Shown one piece after another: positions 26,828 through 35,503 of a stretch of DNA of 64,000 nucleotides. The stretch lies in the NCBI GenBank assembly GCA_023488905.1, contig JAMDCQ010000015.1, positions 1 through 64,000 of the forward strand, read 5' to 3'. The notes under the pieces are model-generated. The model did no database searches, had not been told where the DNA came from, and saw only the letters and a list, made by a program, of their open reading frames with translations. Made by a program: the position numbers and the translations under genes. Origin of the DNA: Candidatus Bathyarchaeota archaeon. Lineage in GTDB: Archaea > Thermoproteota > Bathyarchaeia > Bathyarchaeales > Bathycorpusculaceae. The number at the start of each line of letters is the position of its first letter. Position 1 is the first letter of the stretch.

Positions 26828-27799
26828 TTGACCGAGAAACAAAACCCGAGCCAAATATCAAACATCAACCTCCAAATCGACAAGCTAAAACTGCAAACAC
26901 GCGAGAATAACGAGCAGATCAAAAAGTTCATTGAAAAAAGAGACCAGCTTCACGAGAAGGTACGCAAGGTCCGTGAAGAGGTAAACCAACTGAAAACGGA
27001 ACGAGACGCCTTAAACATCAAAGTTAAAGAGCTCAAGGCGCAGCGGGACGCCGTGAGGGTTAATGTTACCCCGATTATGGACGAAGTGAACGCCCTCAAC
27101 GAGAAAATTGAGTCGCTAAAGAAAAACTTGCCTCGTATAAGCCAACGTGAACTTAAAAAAGAGCTGGACGCCATCGAATGGAAGATTTCTACGACCACGT
27201 TGGATTTGAAGGAAGAGAAACGTCTTGTCGATAACGTGAAGGAACTTGAAATTCAGCTTAGCGGATACAAAAAAATCGAGAGTCAACATAAAAAAATTAA
27301 AGACCTTCTTGAACACCGCAAAACCTTCGACGTTCAAGCAGATGTTTATCACACAGAATTAACTGAATTAGCTAAGAAAAGTCAAGATTTGCATGCGCAG
27401 ATGATGGAGAAGCTTAACATCATGAAGCGCGACCGTACAGAAGCTGATAGCCTACACCAATCTTTCGTGAAAGCTAAAGAGCAAAACAACCTCATTTATG
27501 AGCAAATCAGGGAATTAATCAGCCAGTCAACAGGTATCCGGACTTCGATGCGGGAACAGTACCAAGCTCGAAGACGTGAAAATGATGCCCGCAGACAAGA
27601 AAGCGACGCCCGTCGCAAAGAACAGGAAGAGAAGCGCAAGCAGGAACAAGCCGAACGCGCAGTAAAAGAAGCAGCCATAAAAGAGAAAATTGGTTCAGAA
27701 GCGCGTGAGAAACTCAGCCGCGGCGAAAAAGTCAGCTGGGACGAGTTTGCAATGATGCTGGGCGACGGCGAAGATGACGCGGCTGAAACGCAAGCTTAA
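26828..27799 (+). CDS. Archaeal coiled-coil protein
   Basis: A 323-residue protein that is almost entirely a heptad-rich coiled coil from about residue 10 to 280, with an Arg/Glu-rich stretch (RRENDARRQESDARRKEQ) and a short acidic tail after KLSRGEKVSWDEFAMMLGDG. The C-terminal KVSWDEF motif resembles a protein-contact module in archaeal coiled-coil proteins. TTG start. DUF373 follows after 35 bases. A structural or scaffolding role is inferred. Confidence 0.8.
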   Translation: MTEKQNPSQISNINLQIDKLKLQTRENNEQIKKFIEKRDQLHEKVRKVREEVNQLKTERDALNIKVKELKAQRDAVRVNVTPIMDEVNALNEKIESLKKNLPRISQRELKKELDAIEWKISTTTLDLKEEKRLVDNVKELEIQLSGYKKIESQHKKIKDLLEHRKTFDVQADVYHTELTELAKKSQDLHAQMMEKLNIMKRDRTEADSLHQSFVKAKEQNNLIYEQIRELISQSTGIRTSMREQYQARRRENDARRQESDARRKEQEEKRKQEQAERAVKEAAIKEKIGSEAREKLSRGEKVSWDEFAMMLGDGEDDAAETQA

Positions 27800-27834
27800 A
27801 GTTAAGTACTTGCATTAATGAGATAGAGATTTCG

Positions 27835-29064
27835 ATGGCTAAGCGGGACACGAATCAGCAGACGCAAAAGCGCATCCTTATTTTATGTGTTGATAGAGAT
27901 GGCGATCTGGAAGCTAAAGCAGCCATTAAAACGCCGCTTTTGGGAAGAGCCGCCAATTTAGATGGCGCCGTTGCGCTTGCGCTTAAAGATTCGGAGGAAC
28001 CCGACGCTAATGCCATGTTTGAAGCCGTCAGTCTCTATGATCGTCTGACTGCAGGCAAACAAGCTGACGAAATCTTCGAAGTAGCAACCATTTCGGGAAC
28101 AGACTTGGGTGGAGTCAGCGCTGACCGCAAACTGGTCGCGGAACTCAACAGTTTACTGGAAACATTCAGCGCCAACGAAGTCATCTTGGTCTCCGACGGC
28201 TTCTCTGACGAAGCAGTTTTGCCGCTTGTTGAATCCCGCGTCCCCGTCTCCTCCGTGCGGCGCATAGTAATTAAGCACAGTGAATCCATCGAAGAAACCG
28301 CGGCGGTCTTCACCAAATACGTCCGCTTGCTGGTTGATAATCCACGTTACGCCCGTATGGCTTTGGGATTGCCGGGCATTTTGGTTTTGATTTTCGGTAT
28401 CCTTTGGGCAATAAACTACTTTGTTCAGGGCGCAATCTACTGGTACGGTATAGCCATCGTTATTGTTGTTGGGGGATTCTTGTTGCTTAAGGGATTCGGT
28501 GTTGACCGCGCCACCAGGGATTTCTATCGATGGGCAAAGAATTACGAGCCGCCCGCCCTTCCGATTCAGATTTCCAACTATACCGTTATCGCTGGGATTC
28601 TCTGCGTAGCAGTCAGCATATATCTGGGTATAACGAACGTTTTCATCAGTGCCCAGCCTTTCCCCACAGAGCTAGGTGGATGGATTAGCGCTACCCCCAA
28701 CATTGCTGGATTTTTTATTTTGGGTTTAGAGGACTTGTTGTCGGTCGGCATATGTATCGTTCTTTTAGGTAGAAGTATACGGTTGTACTTTGAGCGGGAT
28801 TCCAAGCTGCTTCGTAACGTTGCTTTGATAGTTTCGATTGCTTGGTCTAGGATGATTCTTGACGGCACCGCAAAGCTGATGATTTCTTATTATAAGGGGC
28901 AGTCAACGGTTGTGGGCTTAAACGATCCAGTTTTCGCCAATTTCCTATTCACTATAATCGTCGGCATCCTCATCGGCGTCGCCTCAGTGCTACTCATATA
29001 CATCGTTAACAAGTCAGCTAAGGGCTTCTTTAAGAAGCAAGATGAAAAGATAGAGGAAATCTAA
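27835..29064 (+). CDS. DUF373 family membrane protein
   Basis: A 409-residue protein with a soluble N-terminal domain of about 170 residues (ILILCVDRDGDLEAKA, GTDLGGVSADRKL and VILVSDGFSDEAVLP), as in the archaeal DUF373 family, followed by about six transmembrane helices. Function is unknown. The Asp-rich soluble part could bind nucleotide or metal. It lies between the coiled-coil gene and the prenyl diphosphate synthase. Confidence 0.88.
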   Translation: MAKRDTNQQTQKRILILCVDRDGDLEAKAAIKTPLLGRAANLDGAVALALKDSEEPDANAMFEAVSLYDRLTAGKQADEIFEVATISGTDLGGVSADRKLVAELNSLLETFSANEVILVSDGFSDEAVLPLVESRVPVSSVRRIVIKHSESIEETAAVFTKYVRLLVDNPRYARMALGLPGILVLIFGILWAINYFVQGAIYWYGIAIVIVVGGFLLLKGFGVDRATRDFYRWAKNYEPPALPIQISNYTVIAGILCVAVSIYLGITNVFISAQPFPTELGGWISATPNIAGFFILGLEDLLSVGICIVLLGRSIRLYFERDSKLLRNVALIVSIAWSRMILDGTAKLMISYYKGQSTVVGLNDPVFANFLFTIIVGILIGVASVLLIYIVNKSAKGFFKKQDEKIEEI

Positions 29065-29174
29065 CGGAACTTTTTCCCTATTCTTTTTGAAGGTGTGAGT
29101 AAACTTTAATTGAAAGTGTCATGGATTAGTTTTTAGAATCTTAATTGACGCAACGTTCATTACGGGGACCCTGA

Positions 29175-29957
29175 GTGCTTACAAGAATTCTTTCAATACT
29201 TGGAATCTACAAGGTTTATGAAAAATGGTTATGGAATCAGGTTAAAAATGGAGTGCCGCCTGAACACATAGCGATCATTTTGGATGGGAATCGTAGATGG
29301 GCTTCTGAAAAAGAAATCAATCCCTGGCTGGGGCACGAGAGAGGTGCAGAAACCGTCGAGAAACTCCTCGACTGGTGTCTAAAACTAAACGTGAAATATG
29401 TCACACTCTACACTTTCTCAACCGAGAATTTTACGCGCAACCCAAAAGAAGTAGAAGAAATCATGCGTATCGCGGGGGAGCGATTCCTAAAACTGCTCAC
29501 GGATGAACGTATCCACAAAAACAAAGTCCATGTGAAAGTGCTGGGAAGAACCAACATGCTCCCCGATGATCTCCAGCAACGCATTCATGACGTAGAGAAA
29601 GCAACCGAAGGCTACGATAACCAATTTTTGAATTTCGCTTTCGCATACGGTGGCAGGGCAGAAATCGTTGACGCTGCGAAAGCCATAGCAGAACAAGTTA
29701 AAGAAGGCAAAATAGAACCCGAGGACATACAGGAGAGCACGGTTGAAAAGTACCTCTACACTGCACACATGACAAAGCAGGACCCCGACTTAATCATAAG
29801 AACCTCAGGCGAAGAACGTCTAAGCGGCTTTCTTGTCTGGCAATCAGCCTACAGCGAACTCGTCTTTTTGGACGTGTACTGGCCTGACTTCCGCTTCATC
29901 GACCTGCTAAGAGCTATCCGAACGTTCCAAAGACGTAAACGCCGCTACGGCACATAG
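29175..29957 (+). CDS. uppS: Undecaprenyl/polyprenyl diphosphate synthase (cis-prenyltransferase)
   Basis: Makes the long cis-polyprenyl diphosphate that becomes the dolichol-type carrier for glycosylation. The family motif AIILDGNRRWA has the catalytic Asp at D37. Also present are GAETVEKLLDW, YTLYTFSTENF-like sequence and the C-terminal DPDLIIRTSGEERLSGFLVWQSAYSE. At 260 residues it is normal length. GTG start. It stops two bases before the convergent OBG gene stop. Confidence 0.94.
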   Translation: MLTRILSILGIYKVYEKWLWNQVKNGVPPEHIAIILDGNRRWASEKEINPWLGHERGAETVEKLLDWCLKLNVKYVTLYTFSTENFTRNPKEVEEIMRIAGERFLKLLTDERIHKNKVHVKVLGRTNMLPDDLQQRIHDVEKATEGYDNQFLNFAFAYGGRAEIVDAAKAIAEQVKEGKIEPEDIQESTVEKYLYTAHMTKQDPDLIIRTSGEERLSGFLVWQSAYSELVFLDVYWPDFRFIDLLRAIRTFQRRKRRYGT

Positions 29958-29958
29958 G

Positions 29959-31182
29959 CTATGAACGTTTTTTGGCGCTGACTATGCTGATGACGTCTCG
30001 GTCTTTTAGGATGGCGTCTTCGCCGATTCGGCGTTTATCTCTGGCGTCTACTGCATAGAGGAAGTTGTCGCCTAGTTCACTGTGAATCACATAGGCGAAT
30101 TGATGTACGGTGGTGCCTTTTGGAACCAGATATGTGTCTGGTAGGACGCGCCCGTTGTGGTCGGCGAGGTGTTCGAGGTCTTCTACGGGGTAGACGGTTA
30201 TCATGTCAAGCAGCTTAAAGTAAGCAGTGTTTATGGCTTCTTGGACGCCTGTTGTTCCGTTAGTTTTAACAATTTTCTCTCTGATGCGTTCAAGCGCCTG
30301 AATCTGCCCCGCCGAGAGTTTCTCAGGTTGCTTTATGGTGAAGTCTTTGTCGCCGGGTTTATACTCGATTAAACCCTTTTCTGCCGCTCGGCGGAGTGCA
30401 AGTTCTGCTTCAGCGCTGGCAGGAATAACGATATAGTCAAGTTTCTTCATCCGCTCAACGTTAGCTTGAGCCGCTGGCAAATCAACCTTGTTAGCTACGA
30501 TTAAGACCGGTTTAGAGATGCGCCTAAGAGTATCGACAAATCGGTAAAAGTCGTCGTCGCTCCAAGTCGCAGGTTTATCAACACTTAAGCCTGATTTTCG
30601 TATGGCTTCATTAACGTATTGTTTCTTTATGCTGAGGCCCGTTAGGCGGTCTTCGAGGTGGTGTGCGATTCCTTTTTTGTCCTGCTCTGCGGTGCGGGCG
30701 ATTTTTGGCCAGTCTTTTTTGAGGATAGTAACCATCCACATGGTGATTTCTTTTTCGAGAAACTGTACGTCTTCGAGGGGGTCGTGTTCGCCGGATTTGC
30801 AGCTTTTGCCTTCGCAGTCGGTTCCGCCTGAAGCATCAACGATGTGGATGAGTGCGTCTGCGCGGCGGATTTCGTCGAGGAACTGATTGCCTAAACCTCG
30901 ACCTTCCCATGCACCCGGCACGATGCCCGCGATGTCTACTAGTTCAACAGGGACCATGCGAGAGCCATCTATGCAGAGGCTGTTTTTGGGGTTGTCTTTG
31001 ACGTGGAATTCGTCGTGGACACAGGGGGTTCGCACGTAGCCGACGCCGCGGTTGGGTTTGATTGTGGTGAAGGGGTAGTTAGCGATTTCTACGGTTGCAA
31101 GTGTGGCGGCGCAGAAAAAGGTGGATTTGCCAGTGTTTGGCTTCCCCACGACGCCCAATAAACGGGAGTATGATCGCTGCAT
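29959..31182 (-). CDS. OBG/DRG-type GTPase with C-terminal TGS domain
   Basis: An archaeal translation-associated GTPase. P-loop GKPNTGKST (residues 13-21), G3 DIAG and G4 NKVD are intact, with a C-terminal TGS domain (about 330-405, [23 protein letters not shown]). A longer frame begins at 31338, but its first 52 codons are unlike the family and a TATA-like AATAATATAG lies inside them. ATG at 31182 is chosen; the protein is then about 407 residues. Confidence 0.9.
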   Translation of the reverse strand: MQRSYSRLLGVVGKPNTGKSTFFCAATLATVEIANYPFTTIKPNRGVGYVRTPCVHDEFHVKDNPKNSLCIDGSRMVPVELVDIAGIVPGAWEGRGLGNQFLDEIRRADALIHIVDASGGTDCEGKSCKSGEHDPLEDVQFLEKEITMWMVTILKKDWPKIARTAEQDKKGIAHHLEDRLTGLSIKKQYVNEAIRKSGLSVDKPATWSDDDFYRFVDTLRRISKPVLIVANKVDLPAAQANVERMKKLDYIVIPASAEAELALRRAAEKGLIEYKPGDKDFTIKQPEKLSAGQIQALERIREKIVKTNGTTGVQEAINTAYFKLLDMITVYPVEDLEHLADHNGRVLPDTYLVPKGTTVHQFAYVIHSELGDNFLYAVDARDKRRIGEDAILKDRDVISIVSAKKRS

Positions 31183-31377
31183 AAGTTTCACTTTGTTAAT
31201 GTTGCTGTTTGATGTCCCTATATTATTTGCGCTTATAGGCTGGGGCAATGTGTTGGTTGATTTTGTAAAAAGTGTTCTACATGTAGATTTAGAGGTAACA
31301 ATCCATAAAAGAAGCCGCCCCTTTAAATAATCATCCATCGTTAATTTGGGCTTAGCGGTTGACTCTTCAGGGAATAT

Positions 31378-33759
31378 GTGGATAGGTTGAATGAGAAAAA
31401 GAAGCTCCCTCTCATAGTGGTTACGGTATTTTTAGTAGGTATGATGCCCTTATGCTTCACAGAGCCCATTTCTGCCATTCCAGCTGACGATGATTGGGTG
31501 GCACACCCCATGTATATATCATCATACGCAGGTTCAGCTTACTCAGGTTACACACCCGACCAAATCAAAACAGCATACAATTTACCCTCAACAGGCGGCA
31601 ACGGAACCACCATAGCCATAATCATAGCCTACCACACACCCAACATTGAACAATACTTCAACACATTTTCTTCGCAATTTGGTTTACCTGAAAACAATAC
31701 CGAAACGGCTAACTTTATTGTCCATCAAATGGCCTCAAATATTGAAGAAAAGAGCGATTGGTCGATGGAGGCTTGTTTGGATGTTCAGTGGGCTCACGCC
31801 ATCGCGCCTCAAGCGAAAATTCTGCTAGTAGAAGCTGTCAACGCTTCGGATTCTTCCTTGATTGCTGCAGTTAATTACGCTACAAGTTATTCGGGGGTAG
31901 TTGCAGTTTCGATGAGTTGGGGTGGGGAAGAATTCGCTGGGGAACAATACTATGAAAGCGTTTTCTATAAAACAGGTATAGAGTTTTTTGTAGCGTCGGG
32001 AGATGATGGTACATCTGTGAGTTGGCCTGCAGCTTCGGCTGGTGTTGTTAGTGTGGGCGGAACTACGTTGAACCTTAACCCTGATGGTACCGTAATCTCT
32101 GAGACTGCTTGGCGCAACAGCAGCGGAGGGGTCAGCAAATACATTGACCGCCCTTGGTATCAAACAAAGTTCGGACTAACTTACGATAACCGTACTGTTC
32201 CTGATGTAGCCTATAACGGTAATCCCTCAACAGGAGTAGCGGTTTACAATGGTACATGGTGGAGCGTTGGTGGAACAAGTGCGGGGGCACCTCAATGGGC
32301 AGCTATCCACGCGCTTAACCGAACAGCAACCAACACTAACCTCTACACCTCCGCGAAAAACTCATATTCATCTTACTACAGAGACATCACGGTTGGATCC
32401 AACTATGTTGAAAATGCAACTGTGGGTTACGATCTTGTTACGGGGTTAGGCAGCCCGTTAACGATGAATTTTGGCACTCAACTATCCGTTTCACCCAATT
32501 CGGGACCAGCTCAAACAACAGTTACCCTTAGCGGAGTAGGCTTCTCCGGCAACTCAGTCAACATGTCCTACCGCAACCCACTGACCGCTTCTTGGGTCTC
32601 AATCGCTAATAACACAGCAACAGTAAATGGCAATTTTACATACACATGGGATACGCTAGACCTCTTAGGATGCAACCCATCAGGCGACAATTCACCGCAA
32701 TCTGACAACATAGTTTTCAGAGCTACCGACAACGGCGACGGTAATTCATACTTTACAGCTTTCACTGAGTTCAAACGGGGCCTAAGCCAAGTTGGGTCTG
32801 CAACTGCTCAGGGCTTGTACGGTAACAATACTGACTTGACCGCAACTGCGCTTGTGCCAAGAGGCGTCAGTGTACCTGTGGTTGGAAAATGGTTCCGCCC
32901 CGGCACCGCGTCCCTGCTTTGGGATGGAGTAAATGTCGGGAGCGCTACGATAGATGCAACGGGCAGTTTCATGGCGGCTTTGACGTTTGGAGACACAACA
33001 TTAGGTCAACACACCCTAACCGTCAGCGACGGAGCCCTAAACTTCTCTGTAAACGTGACCTGCGTTCCCAGAACAATACCCGATTACGTTGATACATGGC
33101 ATACAGGTGATTATACAGTTACTTTGACTACTGATTCGCCAGTGAACGAGACTTTTTACCGCCTAAACGGTGGTGAGTTACAAAAAATCTCGACGGATGG
33201 GCATCCAACGATAACGCTGGAAAGTGGCAGCAATACGTTGGAGTATTGGAGCACATGGGACCCCACCGAAAACGCAACTATCGAGTTGCCCCATGTGACC
33301 CTGACAGGAATCAAATTGGATAAAACGCCGCCAACAGGCACAATATGGACTAACCCAACAACCACCTCAACTTACATCGTTTTGAGTGTTTCAGCCAGCG
33401 ATGCCACTTCGGGAGTTTCGCAGATGCGTTTCTCCGACGACGACAGCAACTGGTCACCCTGGGAGCCATATGCAAACTCAAAATCATGGGCAATCCCAAG
33501 TGGGCTGGGAACAAAAACAATCTATGCCCAATTCAGCGACAACGCAGGCTTAACTTCAACAGCCAGCTGCACGGTTACTCTGCAATCTGTTCAGACAAGT
33601 TCGGGCACAGCCACACCGACTACAACGCCGACGCCTCAGGCAACAGTTGAGCCGACACCTGCGGTGCCAGAACTCAACGCTCCAATCTTGTTTTTACTGA
33701 TGCTTGCTTTGGCGTCAGTTTTGTCGGCAACTGTTCTCAAACGTCGTCGCTTGTTGTGA
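31378..33759 (+). CDS. Secreted sedolisin-family (S53) serine protease, membrane anchored
   Basis: A 793-residue protease. A signal peptide covers about residues 8-33, then the catalytic domain has E131 and D135 (SMEACLDVQWAH), an oxyanion Asp in ASGDDG and the nucleophile S301 in GGTSAGAPQWA. Beta-rich Ig-like regions follow (about 370-730), then a Thr/Pro linker (TPTTTPTPQATVEPTPA) and a C-terminal helix with KRRR. The usual N-terminal pro-kumamolisin domain is missing: only about 35 residues precede the catalytic fold. GTG at 31378 or TTG at 31387 may start it. Confidence 0.9.
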   Translation: MDRLNEKKKLPLIVVTVFLVGMMPLCFTEPISAIPADDDWVAHPMYISSYAGSAYSGYTPDQIKTAYNLPSTGGNGTTIAIIIAYHTPNIEQYFNTFSSQFGLPENNTETANFIVHQMASNIEEKSDWSMEACLDVQWAHAIAPQAKILLVEAVNASDSSLIAAVNYATSYSGVVAVSMSWGGEEFAGEQYYESVFYKTGIEFFVASGDDGTSVSWPAASAGVVSVGGTTLNLNPDGTVISETAWRNSSGGVSKYIDRPWYQTKFGLTYDNRTVPDVAYNGNPSTGVAVYNGTWWSVGGTSAGAPQWAAIHALNRTATNTNLYTSAKNSYSSYYRDITVGSNYVENATVGYDLVTGLGSPLTMNFGTQLSVSPNSGPAQTTVTLSGVGFSGNSVNMSYRNPLTASWVSIANNTATVNGNFTYTWDTLDLLGCNPSGDNSPQSDNIVFRATDNGDGNSYFTAFTEFKRGLSQVGSATAQGLYGNNTDLTATALVPRGVSVPVVGKWFRPGTASLLWDGVNVGSATIDATGSFMAALTFGDTTLGQHTLTVSDGALNFSVNVTCVPRTIPDYVDTWHTGDYTVTLTTDSPVNETFYRLNGGELQKISTDGHPTITLESGSNTLEYWSTWDPTENATIELPHVTLTGIKLDKTPPTGTIWTNPTTTSTYIVLSVSASDATSGVSQMRFSDDDSNWSPWEPYANSKSWAIPSGLGTKTIYAQFSDNAGLTSTASCTVTLQSVQTSSGTATPTTTPTPQATVEPTPAVPELNAPILFLLMLALASVLSATVLKRRRLL

Positions 33760-33810
33760 CGGAGCAGAGGCGTTGCCAACAACTACCAACAGAAAACAAG
33801 CCTTAAGCCC

Positions 33811-33931
33811 CAATCTACTTGCGGAACACTCCATAACCAGCCAGCAATCAGACACATAAACCAACAACAAAACAGAACAAAAACCAAAACCTGATGGTAG
33901 TTGTTGTGTATAGGGGATTTTCGGCAACAAC
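33811..33931 (-). repeat. Dispersed stem-loop element, copy D
   Basis: Contains a perfect 7-bp stem GTTGTTG (33900-33906) / CAACAAC (33925-33931) around the 18-nt loop whose minus-strand sequence is CCGAAAATCCCCTATACA. The second hairpin (minus strand TTATGG...CCGCAA) is partly broken. No gene in 33760-34021. Confidence 0.65.
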
Positions 33932-34021
33932 TTGTATCCAAAAAACTCTAACGTATATACCTGCATGTTAGCAACAAATAAAAGCCCAAACCGATGTATC
34001 GCCTATCAAGAGGATGTTTAC

Positions 34022-34669
34022 ATGTCTGAACGATTTGCAAAAAAATGGGAAGCAAAAAAAGAGGATGACACTTTCATAAACACAGTAAAACAAACAATTC
34101 AGCCTGAACCGCCACTAAAACCCCGCCTAGACTTCGCCGTACGGAAACTTGATATGCAGATAAACAAGCTGGATCAAGCCAACGAACGCTTCACCCAAAA
34201 AGACAAAGCACTCTTCGCCAAACTCGTCGCAGCCTACACAAACCACGACCAAGCCCACGCCAACATCTACGCAACTGAACTGGCTGAAATACGCAAAATG
34301 AGCAGACTCATAATGAACGCGCGCCTCGCACTGGACCAAGTCTCACTAAGAATCAAGACCGTCTCAGAATTAGGCGACGTATGCGCAATGCTTGGACCAT
34401 GCATCGGCGTTCTACGAAGCGTAAGCGCAGGCATAGGCGGCGTACTACCCGAAGCAGAAGGAGAACTAGGCGACATAGGCAACATGCTAAGCGGAATGAT
34501 GTTTGAAGCAGGCACCTCAAGCGGAATGTCACTGAACTTCGAAAACGTCAACGAAGACGCCTCAAAAATCCTCGCCGAAGCAGCCACCGTTGCAGAACAA
34601 CGTGTCAGCGCAAACTTCCCCGATCTACCACCTGGAATGCCTGGTACGGCAAACAAATCCCAAGTCTAA
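34022..34669 (+). CDS. cdvB: CdvB/Snf7-like ESCRT-III family protein
   Basis: ESCRT-III homologue that would polymerise on membranes during cell division or vesicle formation. The 215-residue protein is mainly helical, with the Snf7-like core LDFAVRKLDMQINKLDQANERFTQKDKALF and IRKMSRLIMNARLALDQVSLRIKTVSELGD, then a C-terminal tail with Pro. An upstream ATG at 33932 exists, but ATG at 34022 has GAGG eight bases before it and fits the family. No CdvA or CdvC gene is adjacent. Supports a TACK or Asgard affiliation. Confidence 0.87.
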   Translation: MSERFAKKWEAKKEDDTFINTVKQTIQPEPPLKPRLDFAVRKLDMQINKLDQANERFTQKDKALFAKLVAAYTNHDQAHANIYATELAEIRKMSRLIMNARLALDQVSLRIKTVSELGDVCAMLGPCIGVLRSVSAGIGGVLPEAEGELGDIGNMLSGMMFEAGTSSGMSLNFENVNEDASKILAEAATVAEQRVSANFPDLPPGMPGTANKSQV

Positions 34670-34670
34670 A

Positions 34671-34705
34671 CTTTTCTTCCCCCTTCTCTTTCTTTTTTGT
34701 TTTAG
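34671..34705 (+). terminator. Pyrimidine-rich terminator after cdvB
   Basis: Runs of T and C (CTTTTCTTCCCCC, then TTTCTTTTTTGTTTT) start one base after the stop. T-runs terminate archaeal RNA polymerase without needing a hairpin. Confidence 0.5.
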
Positions 34706-34750
34706 CAATAGTTATATCGCATAAGTCAGCGTTAATTTAAGTAGAGAAAT

Positions 34751-34882
34751 ATGGATCCCACACGGTTATGCCCAGACTGCTACATCGAAATGAAAGCAAA
34801 ATGCGACGAAAAGGGCAGAGTCATCTACCACGAATGCCCCAAATGTAAAACCCGCATCCTGTTCACCCATTCAGGGCACTAA
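34751..34882 (+). CDS. Zinc-ribbon microprotein (43 residues)
   Basis: ATG to TAA, 43 codons. It encodes MDPTRLCPDCYIEM, then YHECPKCKTRILFTHSGH. Two CxxC knuckles (CPDC and CPKC) about 22 residues apart form a plausible zinc ribbon. A TATA-like GTTATATCG lies about 40 bases upstream. Similar stand-alone zinc ribbons are common in archaea. Target unknown. Confidence 0.65.
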   Translation: MDPTRLCPDCYIEMKAKCDEKGRVIYHECPKCKTRILFTHSGH

Positions 34883-34911
34883 GCGACTGCTTTAGGCTCA
34901 AACTTAGAGAG

Positions 34912-34926
34912 AGAACAGTCTGTTCT
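34912..34926. promoter_or_regulatory. Palindrome AGAACA-GTC-TGTTCT upstream of the winged-helix gene
   Basis: A perfect 15-bp dyad upstream of a TATA-like CTTATATG (34937-34944). A closely related site, AGAACA-GCA-TGTTCG, lies at 35432-35446 before the secreted propeller gene. Both are likely bound by the winged-helix protein encoded between them. Confidence 0.6.
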
Positions 34927-34958
34927 AAAGCTTGGACTTATATGTTTCATGCCTCGAT

Positions 34959-35426
34959 ATGTGTGCTGGGGCACACTGCTTGAACGGGAGCAACGAAACA
35001 GAGTTAGAGTACGCCTTACGTGGCAAAGCATGGAAAGTATATTGGTTCCTTCTAAAGAACGGCAACCCAGTCGGCGTCCGCGAAGTCCAACGGGCACTCC
35101 GCTTCAGTAGCCCAAGCATAGCATTTCACCATCTCGAACAGCTGCGCGAGTTGGGTTTGGTTGCGAAGCAAGAAGTCGGCGGACACTACGTGTTGGTAGG
35201 CGAGGTTAAAATTGGAGTTCTACGGCATTATGTAAAGCTTGGAAAACTGCTGTTTCCACGGTTCTTCTTCTACGCCCTGTTTTCCACGGTATTCTATGGC
35301 TTGTATTTGGCGCTTATGGTTCACAGTTTCACCCGAGACAACCTCTTCATCATTGCATTTGGAGCTATTGTCTGCGGTATCTTCTGGTACGAGGCTTATC
35401 GAGTTTGGGGTATGAGGCCATTCTAA
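34959..35426 (+). CDS. Membrane-anchored winged-helix regulator
   Basis: About 155 residues. An N-terminal winged helix (LRGKAWKVYWFLLKNGNPVGVREVQRALRFSSPSIAFHHLEQLRELGLV) is followed by two transmembrane helices (about 95-115 and 120-140). Such membrane-tethered regulators sit upstream of surface proteins in other archaea. The open frame starts at 34932; ATG at 34959 or TTG at 34980 is more consistent with the TATA position. Its two nearby AGAACA...TGTTCT sites suggest it controls itself and the beta-propeller gene. Confidence 0.75.
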   Translation: MCAGAHCLNGSNETELEYALRGKAWKVYWFLLKNGNPVGVREVQRALRFSSPSIAFHHLEQLRELGLVAKQEVGGHYVLVGEVKIGVLRHYVKLGKLLFPRFFFYALFSTVFYGLYLALMVHSFTRDNLFIIAFGAIVCGIFWYEAYRVWGMRPF

Positions 35427-35431
35427 TTGTT

Positions 35432-35446
35432 AGAACAGCATGTTCG
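35432..35446. promoter_or_regulatory. Palindrome AGAACA-GCA-TGTTCG upstream of the beta-propeller gene
   Basis: Matches the 34912 site at 12 of 15 positions, with the same 3-base spacer length and only the spacer and last base changed. It is immediately upstream of AT-rich promoter sequence (CATAAAATAAAC) of the downstream gene. Confidence 0.55.
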
Positions 35447-35503
35447 CATGCTTAGCATAAAATAAACTCATCACCATTGGTCATTTAAGGAGAAAACAAC
35501 TAC

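Noticed and set aside
31183..31338. 52-codon N-terminal extension of the OBG-type GTPase
   Set aside because: The extension is unlike the family and contains a probable TATA element, so it is upstream DNA.
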